Shown here: piece after piece, positions 36,302-49,201 of the stretch
How the letters are laid out: each line of letters starts with the position of its first letter
Position numbering within the stretch: the first letter of the stretch is position 1
NCBI RefSeq assembly: GCF_002078875.1
Contig: NC_034410.1
Location: 96,711,292-96,775,291 of the forward strand
From: Numida meleagris
Lineage: Eukaryota > Chordata > Aves > Galliformes > Numididae
Reading direction: 5' to 3'
DNA length: 64,000 nucleotides
Program-made: the position numbers and the translations under genes
Notes under the pieces: model-generated
The model's input: the letters and a program-made list of their open reading frames with translations, nothing else
What the model was told of the DNA's origin: nothing
Databases searched by the model: none

Positions 36302-36413
36302 CACACACACATATATATTTATATAAAATATATACTTAAATATATAAAATAATTTTTATATGTATATAAATATAAAAAACACATAAGTATATTTCTAAAT
36401 ACATATCTACATA
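36302..36413. repeat. AT-rich low-complexity tract (TATA/TATAAA-type)
   Basis: About 110 bases are almost entirely A and T, built from irregular TATATA, TATAAA and TTTATA units after a short CACACACA start. It ends exactly where the microRNA-like hairpin begins. Such tracts are common simple repeats and common sites of polymerase slippage and DNA unpairing. Confidence 0.85.
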
Positions 36414-36477
36414 TAGGTAAAGCCTCCAAGTCTGTAAGTTTTTACAGTGTTCTTACAGACTTAGGAGGTTTTACCTA
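36414..36477 (+). ncRNA. candidate microRNA precursor or foldback element: near-perfect 64-nt hairpin
   Basis: The left arm is 36414-36438 (starting TAGGTAAAGCCTCC), the loop is 36439-36451 (TTTTTACAGTGTT) and the right arm is 36452-36477 (ending GGAGGTTTTACCTA). By hand pairing, all 25 left-arm bases pair, with one G-U wobble (36422/36469) and one bulged A in the right arm (36463). Length, a 25-bp stem and a 13-nt loop fit a Dicer substrate, though typical conserved precursors have more mismatches. The near-identity of the arms fits equally well a young inverted duplication or a MITE-like foldback. The direction of transcription is unknown. I do not recognise a named microRNA in it. Confidence 0.45.
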
Positions 36478-36972
36478 CATAGGACCAATTGATCATTTGC
36501 TGTTGAGTGCACTGATTCACATAACTCTATTCAGGAGAAAAGATGCCTCAGTATCACAAGGCCTCCACAGTGTAGGACTATCAAACCAGGCAAACACAAC
36601 TGATGAAGGATGACAGTTATAGTTTCCCAGCATTCTAAAAAATCTGTGTCGGCATTAGTGAAGAAGATGCGTGAGAAACAGTGTAAAAACCTCACTACTA
36701 TAGGGCTTTGCTATGAACGGAAGCATGCAAAAAAAAAAAAAAAGACATATATCACCAATCATTTCCTAAACACATCTTTATCAAAATAAGCTTAGTTCCC
36801 AGACTCATACATGGTCAAGTCTTCTTCCAGTGTGGACCATGTAGGAGGATGGATGACCTCAGTGATGTTGATAAGGGTCTAAATTTTGGCTGTAGAAGAG
36901 TAAGGACTCAGGCAGGATGTGCACTTGCACCACGAGATTTCAATACTTCAGTCAGCAAAACAGAAGACATGA

Positions 36973-37044
36973 GAGAAATGAGTGATCTACCACTTTGGGT
37001 AGATCATGGGCTTTTACTTAAGCCCATGACTCAGGCATTTTCTC
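36973..37044 (+). ncRNA. candidate structured RNA: three-way junction
   Basis: Hand folding gives four perfectly paired stems in 72 bases. P1a is GAGAAA 36973-36978 with TTTCTC 37039-37044. P1b is TGAGT 36979-36983 with ACTCA 37029-37033. P2 is GATCTACC 36984-36991 with GGTAGATC 36998-37005 (loop ACTTTG). P3 is ATGGGCTT 37006-37013 with AAGCCCAT 37020-37027 (loop TTACTT). The junction has one unpaired G (37028), and a 5-nt bulge separates P1a from P1b. P3 can alternatively extend to 10 bp at the cost of two P2 pairs. No known RNA family is recognised, and chance or transposon origin is possible. Confidence 0.35.
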
Positions 37045-40000
37045 TTGTAATTGTAGACTGACCAGAACAGTTTTCCAAAGGATTTCCAGCTGCTCCAGGC
37101 TACCTAACCTGTTTGTAGGTGTTTATATTTATTTGTTTCTGTACAAAAGAAAATGAGAAACCTACAAAAATCTGTCTTGGTCAGGAACACATCATAAAAA
37201 GATATTCATCAGTTCCATACCCTGTAGTTTCATTACGAGTATGTTCCCCTATTGCCATAATCTCCAGTTGTATTATTTCTATCTGTCCGTCACTAAAGCT
37301 GTGCTGCTTTAAAAGCAGAAGAGAAAACAAGGAAAATAGATACTCTAGCGACCTAAAATGCCCCCAGATATCGTTAGGTTTTCAAAACCCAATTTCAAAT
37401 TTAAAATTGGCCACTGAAATCTCAGAATTTTGAGTCTTTTTGTTCTCTATGGATTCCATCTAATCTCTTAGTGACTTGTTATTGTCTTTTCCCATTATCT
37501 CACAGGATCCTACAAAACACATCGCATTTCCAAAGCACTTGCATGTCACAGGACCAAACACCTGTGTTTCTGCTGTTCTTGCTCATCTAGAACATGCCAT
37601 GCTAAAAAGAGCTTTGTTTAAAAACAGACCAAGTAAGGACCTGTGAATTCTGTCCACTGAGCCGTCCCTGTGTTCTGAGCAGATAAGCAGCACAGCTGTC
37701 AATTTTTTCAGATCTGCGATCTGAGGTATGTAGCTCCCAGACTACATATCTCAACACTTTATCCTGCTTTCCTATTAGAGATGAGAGAGACTGGGAGATA
37801 ACATCATTTGAAAAATGCCTAAAATTATTCATCCACCCAGAGGATTTATTTGAACTGATGTATATTTTCTTTCTGTGATGTAGCAGCATTATGCTTCTGC
37901 AATGCAGTAATCTCAGCTCTGAGCACTCTTGGAGCAACAGCAGTGCAGCCTCAAACCTGTAATTGTTTATACTTATTGGCATTCCATCTCACCAATTCAT
38001 CTCCATTATCACATGCATCTTGACTTCAGTTTCCCTGACAAATCAAACACGTTCTAGCCTCAGACAGAAGGATTTCTTAATGTTTCTGTTGCTCAGAGCA
38101 CAGCTTGTAAAGTTACCGTGTCTTGAGCATGCCACAAACGTGGAATCTCAAACCACGGAGCAGAGCCAAGAGGAGATCAGAGACACAGCAGCAGCCAATT
38201 TCTTATGCTCCAATTATCAACTACTCAACATTTTCACTCTGGAAAATTTCTAACTCAAGAGCTTATTAAATGAAAAGTTTGTTACAGCACAGACATTAAT
38301 GAGCCCTCTTTTAAAGAATACATTTGTAAGCATTGCAAGGAAACTTAATTAACAACATCCTTCTCCAGTCTTTTTCAAAATTCCTTCTATAATTTAATTT
38401 ATACGTTAAAGAATAGCTTCACTTTCATGTTTCTATTAGTGAATTAGGGAAAGATGTCTGATTATATGGTAATTAGGGAGATAGAGATAATTTTAAGTAC
38501 CTTGGAACATGGTACAGTTGCATATCAATAGTAAAGTTCCATAAAATTTTCCATAGATAAAAAGGCTGCTAAAAAAAAGCATTTAAGCAGCAAAGATTTT
38601 AATCAAAGAAGAGTGATGCTGAAATCCTGTCGAATGATCCTCTCTGTTTCTCCTTTCAGCAGATGAAAACACTCAGCTGAAAAGTGTAAAGTCACATCTG
38701 AGCCACATATTTTATTTTGTCTGAGTATCAGTGAAATAGAAATTAAATGTTTCTAACCAGTGGACATAACAAACACATTTGTGACACTCCATGAAAATTC
38801 CTAACATTAGAACATCTATGCATTGATAATTACACCTGCCTTTCCTAAGTTACTGGAAATGGAAATTAAGCCTCTTGACCTAGTAGAGATAACATCTCCA
38901 AGAATCAAGATTGACTACAAGGGCTTGTTTTAAACATTTTGGATCAGCCTCTTGGGGAATCTTATTTTTCCACCAATGACTGGAGAAGCCACAGATTACC
39001 CTCTCTGGGGTGAAGCTAGGTTTTCTGTAAATATCTGTCAAAGCACTCATAGAGATGACAGTCCAACAGAGCTGAGTCCAGAATCAGCTTTTCTACTGAA
39101 CTTAGAAAACGTTGAGATATTGTAGTGCTGTGTAAGTGAAGATAATCTTATTTTAATACCACATAAATCCAGGAGAATCTTGGCACTGTCTTCAGTGCAA
39201 AGCAAAATGTATCTATATCCGAGATCCAATTTAACTCAGGTTGTTTCCCTTATGAAGGTGAAACTTCAAAGTAAACCAAGAAGCAGTGTGCCTTTATTTT
39301 AGTTATTTTATCTATGTGGCATTATTAACAAAACTTTAAAGAAAAATTATGCATTTTACTGCAATTTCCTTTTTAACCTAACACTCATTTCCAAACCTTT
39401 TGAAATATATTAGGTTCAATTAAATTCTTTACCATCTTGCTCCTTAAACTTAACTAGGACTGAATTTTTAGTGCTGTGCCTGGCCCTACATTTAATTACC
39501 CACACATACATTCTAAGACACCATGCTGATTTCTGTCTAGAGGAAATGACCTAGGATCACTGGAAGCATATGAAGTTCATTTTAAGATGGAGCAATAACT
39601 TATATTAGAGGATGTAAAAGGTCTTAACCTTCAGTCCCTCAATATACTGCAACAAACAGTTCCTCTTTTTTAATTAAAAAGAAAAAAAATACCATCTGCA
39701 ATGCATTTTTCCCCCAAAGTTACTTAATTGTCTTTAAAAGCAAAAGCGTCTCCCTGGCTAAATAACTGTGCATGACTATACGTACAGGAAGCATCAACCT
39801 ATCTGGCTAGCTGGCTTTGCTGTTTGTGTTGGGCATTGTTTGTTATGTTGCAGCCTTTCAGAATGCTCTGAAGCATGACTTTTATTTCTGTTAGTTCTTG
39901 ATTTGAAATAAAATGATGAAATAGTGAAGACAACACACACAGACCTTCTCCAGTATAAAGCTTTTATCTTGCCTGAAATTCATTGCTAAACCTGTCTGAC

Positions 40001-43000
40001 AGCGTAGAAGCACAGCTAGAGGTTCAGTTGACAGTTGACAGAAACATGGTGTATGCTTCTTGAGAACAGAAATAAATGTGTGCAACTATCATACAAATTG
40101 TTTAAAGCTTGTCAGTGTTGCATTTGATTTCAGGAACCTAGTATAAGATTTTTATTCAGAACAGGAATTTTAGAAATGTTTCAGGGAATGAACATCCATC
40201 TTGCAGATCAGCCTTGCCCAGTCACTGACATCTAGCTTAAAGCTGAATTAATTGGGCTTTCCATTAAGAGCACTCTTTCAGGAATTTACACAAATACTAC
40301 CTCAATAAGCTTGCAAGGACTGATCCTGACAATGCTATAACCTTTCCTAAAGCAACAAAATGAACTTTAGAGGAAGTAGCAATTGCATTTTGCCTTTGAA
40401 TTATCAGGCCAGGGTATTATAGAATGGATGATTATTAAAGGCAGATCAGTCATAAAACCTAAAGCAGGGGGAGTGAAACTCAAACTTGCACAATGTTAGT
40501 AAGAACATGCAATGCCAGCTCTGCAATGAGAAAACCTGAAGGAGCAAGTTAGAATTTGAATTATTTTTAAAAGACTCAAAGAATACCAGGTCTCAAACAA
40601 TGTAAGCCTTAAAAGATTAGCAGCTGCACCTCAATCCAGCCTTGCAAACACCTAACTAGACAGCACAGTAACAAGTTATCACACGGGCTACTGATAGAGA
40701 TTTCTCACTAAGATTACCATGGACAAAAATATTGTAATTTGATTTGGATAGCTGCAAATTTCCACATTTTCTGAATTTACCTAGCCAGTGAAATGAAAAC
40801 ACAAGGGTCTTCAACTTGTATTGGACACCCACTTCATGTGATAAGACTTACAGCTCATCAACTTTGAGGTCTTTCCACATTTCAGTACCCAGAATTCCTG
40901 TCCTCGTACTCTAACTCTCCTATGCTGTCCACTCACCTCAGTTCTCTGTTTCTTCATTGTTATCATCATCTTTACATAACTCCACATTTATAGAAACATG
41001 GTGCCTGCCTCTAAAAAAGATATCCCACCCCACATCTCATTTCCCAATTTCCTACATCTAAAAGATAGACAAGACCCCAATAACTACACCAAGTGCTTAC
41101 AATTGATCTCCCTGTATGAATGGTATTTATACCAGCTGATCTCCTCCGCCCACAATATCCCAACCTGGCAGTGTCATCTCTGTCAAAAAGGGAATTTCCT
41201 TCAAATCATAATGATCGCAACTGGAAGTCCAAAAAGGAGTTTTTAGCCATGCTGTTTTTTCTCCTATTCAACACATGGAAGGAGAGAGCCAAATACCTGG
41301 AGCTACTTCTACTTCTGGAGGGTTCCTCAGCTAGCTCTGCCAGGCCCAGGGGCAGCAACCACTCATGTTGACTGCTTCCTGTGCAGATGTGCCAACACAT
41401 GCCAACCACAGACCAGCATAAAGGGCCACGTGTCTTACCTTACTCATAAAGGGTGATGGGCCAGAAAGAAGTTTGGATAAATTTACAGTTCTTCTACAGT
41501 CTAGCTGTAAAAACATATCTCATGATGGCCATTTCCACCCATGACAAAGGCATGTGAAACGTGGTGGTTTAAACCTGAAGGAGCCTATGCTCAGTTTCTA
41601 GGAGATTGTCCTGAATTCAAAGTTTTGAAGAAGAACCCAGCACTGAGTTCTTCTTTGAATACTTTCTTGCCTTTTTTTTTTTTTTTTTGCACAAACTAAT
41701 CTGACACAGTTTCTACCTATATCCTTCTGTCATATCAGAACACAGTTCAGGTAATTCTCCAAGTCTGTTGCAAGTGCCAATCTTTACCAAGTTTGTCAGT
41801 CTTAGCTAAGAAAGATTATACAAGACAAGCAAAAATGATTTCAAAAGAACAATTTATGTCCAGTCTGTGGTTGGGGCGAAGTTTCAGGTCAGCTCTTTAT
41901 TTTACCTCCACCAGTTCCCACATTGCAGTTTACAACGGAAACCTGAACCAAGGAATTCTCTTAGAGCAGCTACAACACAGAACACTGAAACCAAGCTCAG
42001 AGATTTGTTTGTTCAAGAGCACCAGCCAAGCATCTTTACCACGTGTTAAATACAAGTTATTTGAAAGGCATTCAAAAGCTAAATTGGGCTTAGTATTACC
42101 TTTTAAGTTTTATGGGTTGTGGAAATTTTCCCTGCTTAATTATCAAAGCATTTTATAGCCTTCTACAATCTCCAGGAAAAGAAGGACAGAACAGAGAGAT
42201 GGGGGAGGCATCCGGATGAAAGCCTGACCTCCAGAGCTCCCAGGGAACCACAGCGGCTGTTAGCCTCCAAAAGCAAAACAGAGACTACCCTTTCCGGGAG
42301 AGCTGGAGGCTTTGAAATTGGAAGCTGAGATGCAACAGCTGGAGCAATTTGCATGGCATGGGCCTGTCATGCCCAAGACAATAAGCCAATCACTGTTTCT
42401 CCATCAGCAAAGTACTCGGGGAGGGAGGCCAAGGCCTGCTACAAGCCCAGCCACTGCTCCTGATGTTGGGAGCTCCTCCCTATGTCAAGGTCACCAAGAA
42501 AACTGTGGTTTGCAGATCTCTGTGGTGTCTGTACACCCAGTGCAGATCAAGAGAATGGATCTGTCTTTCTCATGGGCACAACTGAGTGCCAAAGAGAGAA
42601 AAAAAAATTAGTTGAATTTTGGCCCAAGTCGCTCCTTTAATAACAAAGGCAAACAATGCCAAAAGGTGTTCGCAGCTTCCATGGGCTAGGTCAAGGCAGC
42701 AGAACGTCTGCAGAGCCTTTAAACATGCTGGAAGCCAATGTCAAGGCTGTGGAAAAGCAAGCTGAGTTCTGTTGGAGGATGTGATTGTGGAGGATTCCTT
42801 CCCTTTGTGTTTGCACAGTCCAGCACTATAAGGCTCTGGTACAAAGCACTCCAACTTGCTAATACAGCAGAATCAAACAATAAAAGAATAAACTCTTCTA
42901 GAACTCATCCAAATCCCACTGCACTCCAGAGGGAAGTTGGTACCTAATCTTCTTGGAAATCCTGCTAAGAGTTTAACTGGATGTTATATAACTTAGGCTC

Positions 43001-43639
43001 CTTAAGAACAATGATGACTTTCCTAGCTTGTCCTTCTGAAGATTTTGGCATTCAGCAGCAGTGTCTATGAAAGAATTTAGCGAGCCATAAATTAATTGCC
43101 AAGTCACAGTAGTAAGGGAGTGTCACATTTATTCAAACTGCTTCCTTCCTTTTTCTATCAGTTGAAGTTAAACACCAACCACTGTAAATAATCTAGGCAC
43201 ACTTGCCAGCATCCAAGTTTAGCCTAGGTTTTCAAGGGCTATTACAAGCTATTCAATGAGCTTCCTAGCACAGTTAGACAACTACCCAATTCAACAGTTT
43301 AAAAAACATGCATGTGCTCAGGAAAATTTATTTCTTCTAAAACATGTCTGCATGGATAGTGGTTGTGACAGATGTATGTGTGTATTGCATCAGGTAGGAC
43401 AGCAATATGATGGTTACACCGCAGCCAGTTCACCCGCCAGTATACATTTTGCGCACAAGGCATTGGATTTACACTAGAATGTGAGAATGAGTGCAACTTC
43501 AGATGTTAGATAGGTATAGGGTACACTTAAACAAGGAACAATACTCGACAGCTTTGTTAACACCCTCTGTTGTCATACATTTCCCCACTTAAGCTTAGCT
43601 TCGATCAAATGGGTTCCTTACGACAATAAAGACATTAAG
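37045..43639. other. long AT-rich intergenic stretch, no gene seen
   Basis: About 6.6 kb without recognisable genes or transposons. Frames of 121-126 codons at 37602-37982 (minus) and 41793-42158 (plus) have no family features. A T17 run lies at 41672-41688. The patch 42170-42600 is GC-richer than its surroundings and carries an octamer-like ATTTGCAT near 42347, which could belong to a regulatory element but proves nothing by itself. Confidence 0.55.
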
Positions 43640-43897
43640 GGTCTGGAGCAAGTCCAGAGAAGGGCAGTGAAGCTGTGAAGGGTCTGAAACACAAGTCTTA
43701 TGGGGAGCAACTGAGGGAACTGGGAGTGTTAAGTCTGGAGAGGAGGAGGCTCGGGGAGACCTTATCACTCTCTACAAATGCCTGAAAGGAGGCTGTGGTG
43801 AGGTGGGGGTCAGCCTCTTCTCTGACATAATTAGTGATAGGACAAGAGGGAATGGCCTCAAGTTGCTGGAGGTTCAGGTTGGATATTAGGAAAATCA
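43640..43897 (+). mobile_element. CR1 LINE fragment lacking its 3' end
   Basis: Reading in plus orientation I see a decayed ORF2 C-terminus: GTCTGGAGCAAGTCCAGAGA, GGGAACTGGGAGTGTTAAGT, TCTCTACAAATGCCTGAAAG, ATTAGTGATAGGACAAGAGG and GGTTCAGGTTGGATATTAGG. The match then stops. The expected UTR and ATTCTATG tail are missing, so the copy is truncated at both ends. The wording matches the subfamily of the 63.5-kb copy. Confidence 0.88.
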
Positions 43898-46800
43898 AAG
43901 TGGATCAAGACAGCTCCATGCATGTCCCAGTTGCACTGCCTCCCAGCAGAGCACTGATAAGCACTTCCTAATGGGGAAAGCAAAAAAAAAAAAAAGTCTT
44001 TACTCCAATAACATAATCCTCCATTTAACACACCGTCCAGCTGAACTGAAGGAGATTTTTTGTAAGGCAATAATAAGCATTAAACTGCATATCCAGTATC
44101 AAGAGAAGTATTTCAGCAGGACATCCCCTCTAAAATGAAAGATGACAGCAAAGGACATTACATTCAATCTCACATATACCTCACCTTGACTTAGGCAGCT
44201 CTAAGTTAAATAACATTTGTGTTCAAAACGCCAGTAAAAGATTCAGCTCACTGATTACAAGTGTTTTACCCAGACATGGCAGATCTTCCCTCCTCTTTAC
44301 AAGGTGTGGCCCTGATGAAAGGAGACAGTCTGTACTATGTAACTTGCAGTGAAATACTTTAAGTGGATTTACTAGTTTTCACTCTTCCAAGGAAAATAAT
44401 AATAATAATGGCTATATCTATAAACATGCAGCCCCAAGAAGCTTTCCTCTTCCCTTCCTGAGGAAAAATGAAACCTTGGCAGCTAAAAATAGAGATAAAC
44501 AAATATCTGGAGAAAATGAAAAATGACAACAGAACAGAAAGATAATTTTAGGTTTCTAAAGATCAAGAAAAGATCAGACATGCCAGGTACAGAGGCTACC
44601 TCTAAAAGCAGCCCCTGGGAGATAGAGGCTATAAGTCTAGACAGAGAAACTCATCCTCCAGCTCAGGGCTGCTTAAGTAAGTATTAAGGTGGCAAACTCT
44701 CAAATCAGAATTTCTAACTAGTAAAGTAGAGCTATACACCAGCCTAAGGTCAAACAGAAATAAGGATTTTTGCTCAATGGTAGAAAAAGATACTAAAACA
44801 AATTAAAAAAAAAAAAACAAATTACAGCTAAGTTTGGCTACAAATACACAGAGAAAGACGTGAGTCATCTTTATGTGCTTCGAAAAGTTTTGCAGCCTTT
44901 TGATTTATTTTTTTTTGTCTTGGAAGGGATAAAAGTGGTCTTTTCATTTAAAATTCAAAATTAAAATCAACTTTCTTTAACTTAAGATGATACAGTCTTC
45001 TTACAGTGAAATGCTTGACTAATCTTATCTTGGCAAACTTGGCAAAAGGTATTTTAAATTGTGGAGATACACTGCTTTTAGTAATTCCTTATGCTGTTGG
45101 TTTGCTTTATGCATAATTCAGACTGAATTCAGCTGAATTATTGGCATCAATTGTACTGTCCTTTCATTTCAATCTTTACATTAATTATTGATAATTTCCT
45201 GTACCATTAGTACAGTTTTGCTTTTGACTTTTAAAATAAGCAATTATAAAAATCTGAATCAAGCATGTTTCCAGTTGTACCTAACTAGTTCCTGCTGCTC
45301 TGCAAGATACAAAAAGCATCACCTCTTAGTGTTCCTGTCTTGAAAAATGCTACCAGGAAAGCAGCTGCAGACCAGATAGTTAGGACCAGCATGCTGCAGT
45401 GCACTTCCACTGCACACAACCTCCATCACGGGGTGAAGGCAGCCCCGTACCCTGCTGGGTGGTAGATACTCACACAGACCACACTCCTCACTCAGCCTCC
45501 AAAGCTCAAATTCGGTAGTTTTACAGAGAGAAGCTAAGTGGTGAAATAATTGGAAGTAGAAACATTTAGCATAGGAATTAGGAATATCTAGCACATGGCA
45601 TTCTGAACTCAAAATTATCTTTTCTGTAAGTTAGACCCCGGAATGTAAAGGAATTTAACACAGCTGTCCAGCTAAGTGGTGAGCATTTTTATTTTTATAT
45701 TTAATTTCAATCAGGTCTGCATTATTGTTGTAAAAGTATTTTTATCCCAGCTGAAACTCTACAAACACCTCCACATCTTTAATTAGTGACAGCCAATTAC
45801 ATGCAGCATGTTTTCATTCAAGCGGTCCATTCAAAGTATTTTCTTAATTTGCCTCTATGCTGTTCTCATTGTTATCAGTCCCAGTGCAGCTCTCCACTGA
45901 CTGATTAGCAGGAAGCATGGGATGGTGAAATAACTCGTGACAGCCAGGTCACGTAGCAATAACAATATACCTTGGACTTCCAAACACAACAACAAGGGGA
46001 AATAAAGTTTGCTGACTCAGTGGTCCTGGTTCCTTCTTTCCCCTCTGAAAGCCTGCGCCACCTGCTCCTTTTCAGGGGTCCCAGACTTGATGTTCAAGGA
46101 CTGACTACAGTAGATAACAGGAATATAAACACTGAAAAGATAAAGGAAAGGAAAAGAGTAACCATGCATAGCTCTACAGTATCAGGTATGGTGTTGCCTA
46201 TCACAGTCAAATGGCAGCAGCCCCCTACAAGACTAGAACATATGTACATATATACATAGCAGGGTATATTTCTGCTCCCACATACCTACAAGAAATGAAT
46301 AAACAGCAGCAGTGGAAAGGCATGAGATTGTCACCTTGATAAGTTACATAAGTCTTGTATTTCAGATCTCTGAAAATAGACTTTGGCTGTTTGATTCAAC
46401 CATAAATCAGGATGCCTGTTAATCTGGTTTTAGAGTGGCTTTCCTGTGCAGGTTTGAGCGTCTCAAAGGAATATACTGTTCATTGATTTATGGACTAGTT
46501 TTGCTGAAAAGTTGATTTACCGTTGCTTTCTGCAAACAGTGAATTGCAGCTAGCTGGTTTCTCTGAATATGCAAAGCCTGTACTGTATATAAAGGTGGGA
46601 GAGTTTGACAGCATGCAACTAAGTAAATCACACTGATTCCAGTGTTTGCTTTGAGATTTACAGTGCACACTGTAATTTAGGCACCAAAGCTGACCCAGAA
46701 AATACAACCAAACAGGAAAAAGTTTTGTCATCTTTTCATATATTGGAACTACTTTAATTTATCCATCATTTCATGTGTTTGTTTAGAAGTCACTCTACCT

Positions 46801-47046
46801 AACAAAATCCACTTTGAAAAGCATAAATAGAGTCTCAAAATTATTTCAAACTTAATTTGACAACAGTCTCAAGCAGTCCATTTTAGATCTTCAAGCAACA
46901 CCCGGGCTACAAGTTCACTTTGGATTTCCAGCAATGCTTACATATTCCAACACAAGTCACTGCAAACAGTCTCAATTAAAAGAGCCATGGCAGTGAGCAT
47001 TAGTGGTGGAGAATATCAGAAGGCAGTTGACACAACAGAGGGAAGC
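43898..47046. other. AT-rich intergenic stretch, no gene seen
   Basis: It contains an (AAT)5 microsatellite at 44395-44409 and an A13 run at 44805-44817. No coding sequence or transposon was recognised. The last 60 bases may be a decayed upstream part of the next CR1. Confidence 0.55.
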
Positions 47047-47887
47047 GATACTAGCCAGAGGAACCTGGAAAGGCTTGAAAGGTGGGCCTACGTCAACTTC
47101 ATGAAGCTCAACAAGCCCAAATGCAAGGTCCTGTACCTGGGTTGAGGCAATCCCAAGCATAGATACAGGCTGGGCAGGGAATGTCTTGAGAGCAGCCCTG
47201 AGGAGAAGGATTTGGGGCTGTCAGTTGATGAAAGACTCAACGTGAGCTAGAAATGTGCACTTGCAGCCCAGAAGGCCAACTGTATCCTGGGTTGCATCAA
47301 GAGAAGTGTGACCAGCAGATCAAGGGAGGTGATTCTGACCCTCTACTCTGTTCTCATGAGACCCCACCTGGAGTACTGCATTCGGTTCTGGGGCCCCAAC
47401 ACAAGAAGGACATAGAGCTGCTGGTGCAGGTCTGGAGGAGGGCCACAAAGATGATCTGAGAGCTGGAGCATCTGCCCTATGAGGACAGGCTGAGAAAGTT
47501 TGGGCTCTTCAGCCTGGAGAAGAGGAGGCTCCAGGGGGAATTTAGAGCAACCTTCCAGTACCTGAAGGGGGCCTACAGGAAAGTCAGGGAGAGACTTTTC
47601 ATAAGGGCATGTAGTGACAGGACGAGGGGAAATGACTTTAAACTGGAAGAGGGTAGGTTTAGACTAGATATTAGGAAGAAACTCTTTACTGTGAGGGTGG
47701 TGTGACACTGAAACAGGTTGCCTAGTGAGGTTGTGGATGCTCCCTCCCTTGAGGCATTGAAGGCACCAGGCTGGATGAGGCTTTGAGCAACCTGGTCTAG
47801 AAGGAGGTGTCCCTGCCTATAGCAGGGCGGTTAGAACTAGATGATCTTAAAGGTCCCTTCCAACCCAAAACATTCTATGATTCTATA
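47047..47887 (+). mobile_element. CR1 LINE, 0.84-kb 5'-truncated copy with decayed ORF2
   Basis: This is the longest plus-strand CR1 of the window. The ORF2 part includes AGGAACCTGGAAAGGCTTGA, CCCAAATGCAAGGTCCTGTA, CACCTGGAGTACTGCATTCG and TCAGCCTGGAGAAGAGGAGG, in the same order as the 52.3-kb copy. In-frame stops (for example in GGGTTGAGGC near 47141 and GAGCTAGAAA near 47244) and indels break the frame. The end has GGTCCCTTCCAACCCAAAAC and the tail CATTCTATGATTCTATA. The 5' edge is uncertain by up to about 60 bases. Confidence 0.94.
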
Positions 47888-49186
47888 TCGTCTCAAAGTC
47901 AGTCAGCCAACCCATTCACCACTATTTATACCGCTCATCTAAGACGAATAAATGTTACAATAACCATTTCATAAGCAACTGTACTGAAAAGAAGATAGAA
48001 AGCTATGACAAATATATGACTGGAATTTGGGATCTTACCATCTAATCTTACATTTATTCCACTAAAAGTGAAAAACTCCATTCCAGTACTTGCAGTGGAT
48101 GGGAGTTGTGCAGAAAGGAAAGCTCTATCATAGCTGGTAGCAAGATCCTCTGATCCTTCAGGAAGAGAAGGAAAGCGAACCTCCACAAATATCTGTGACA
48201 TTACCGTTCCCTGAAACGGCTAGCAGAACAGAGGTCAGTGGTTTCAGGGTGAGACAGCACAGTGTCTTAACTTTTCTTGTAGAAAGAATTAGTAATATTC
48301 ATGCATCTAGATTCTTTGCCTACAGAGGTGACCCAGCTGTCACCATACTGCATATATCAAGATTGCAGATATTTTTCTTTTTGCTGATGTTTAATTTGGC
48401 AGACTATAACTTGACACATTCTTTACAGTGACTTTTCCTGCTTCTGGCAAAAGCTATATACCTCACTGGCCAGTATGAGGAAAGATTATATCCTTTGTAG
48501 AAAATTGTGCCGCCAGTGTCACAATATGAAGCCAGGGTAATTTACAAGTACTTGTCTTCCTTCTCCTTTAATTTTGGCCTGGACACTAGACCTTTTATAT
48601 CAACTTTCAAGCTATTTTTCATTTTAGGAGCTAATCTTTTAGTTACTGACGTGGAATGACAGAACACACCTGTGATCAAAGGGGAAGGTAGAGGGAAAAA
48701 ATATCTCCCTAGTTCATGTACATCTGTCCATTATCCTGACCCTGTAATGCAGTGCCTCATATAACTTTAGTCAATTATTAGACATTTTACAGTTATTTTC
48801 AGAACAAAGAAACTATTGAGCAAGTCTAGCACATGCGTGGTACTTTATTAATTTAAACTGTCCCAAGTAATGACTTCAGAGAGGTCAAATATCTTTTGAT
48901 AATAATTTAAAAAAAATTGTAACCCACCTCCTGGTTTAAAGCAGCATTTTCACAGAGACAAAAGCCAGAAATCACTGTTTTTCAAGATGGAGCAAGACCA
49001 CCTTCTGCTACTCAAAATGAAATGACTTATCAGGACTCTTTTTAGTGTAAAGAAATCCCAGACTCGAGGCTTACTGAGATTTTTCAATGCCCAAATTAAA
49101 CTAATTCAGGATTTTTCCCCAGGAATAGTTTAAGTCTGTTTTATTCTAGAGGGAAAAAAAGAAATCAATCTTAGGATTTCTTCTTA

Positions 49187-49201
49187 CCCCCCCACCCCCC
49201 C
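49187..49201 (-). repeat. C7-A-C7 run (G7-T-G7 on the minus strand)
   Basis: Two runs of seven C are separated by one A. The minus strand can supply four tracts of three G with one- to two-base loops, which fits the usual G-quadruplex pattern. Homopolymer lengths may carry sequencing error. Confidence 0.8.

Noticed and set aside
37602..37982. 126-codon minus-strand frame
   Set aside because: No domain features or conservation evidence, and AT-rich context without nearby gene signals.
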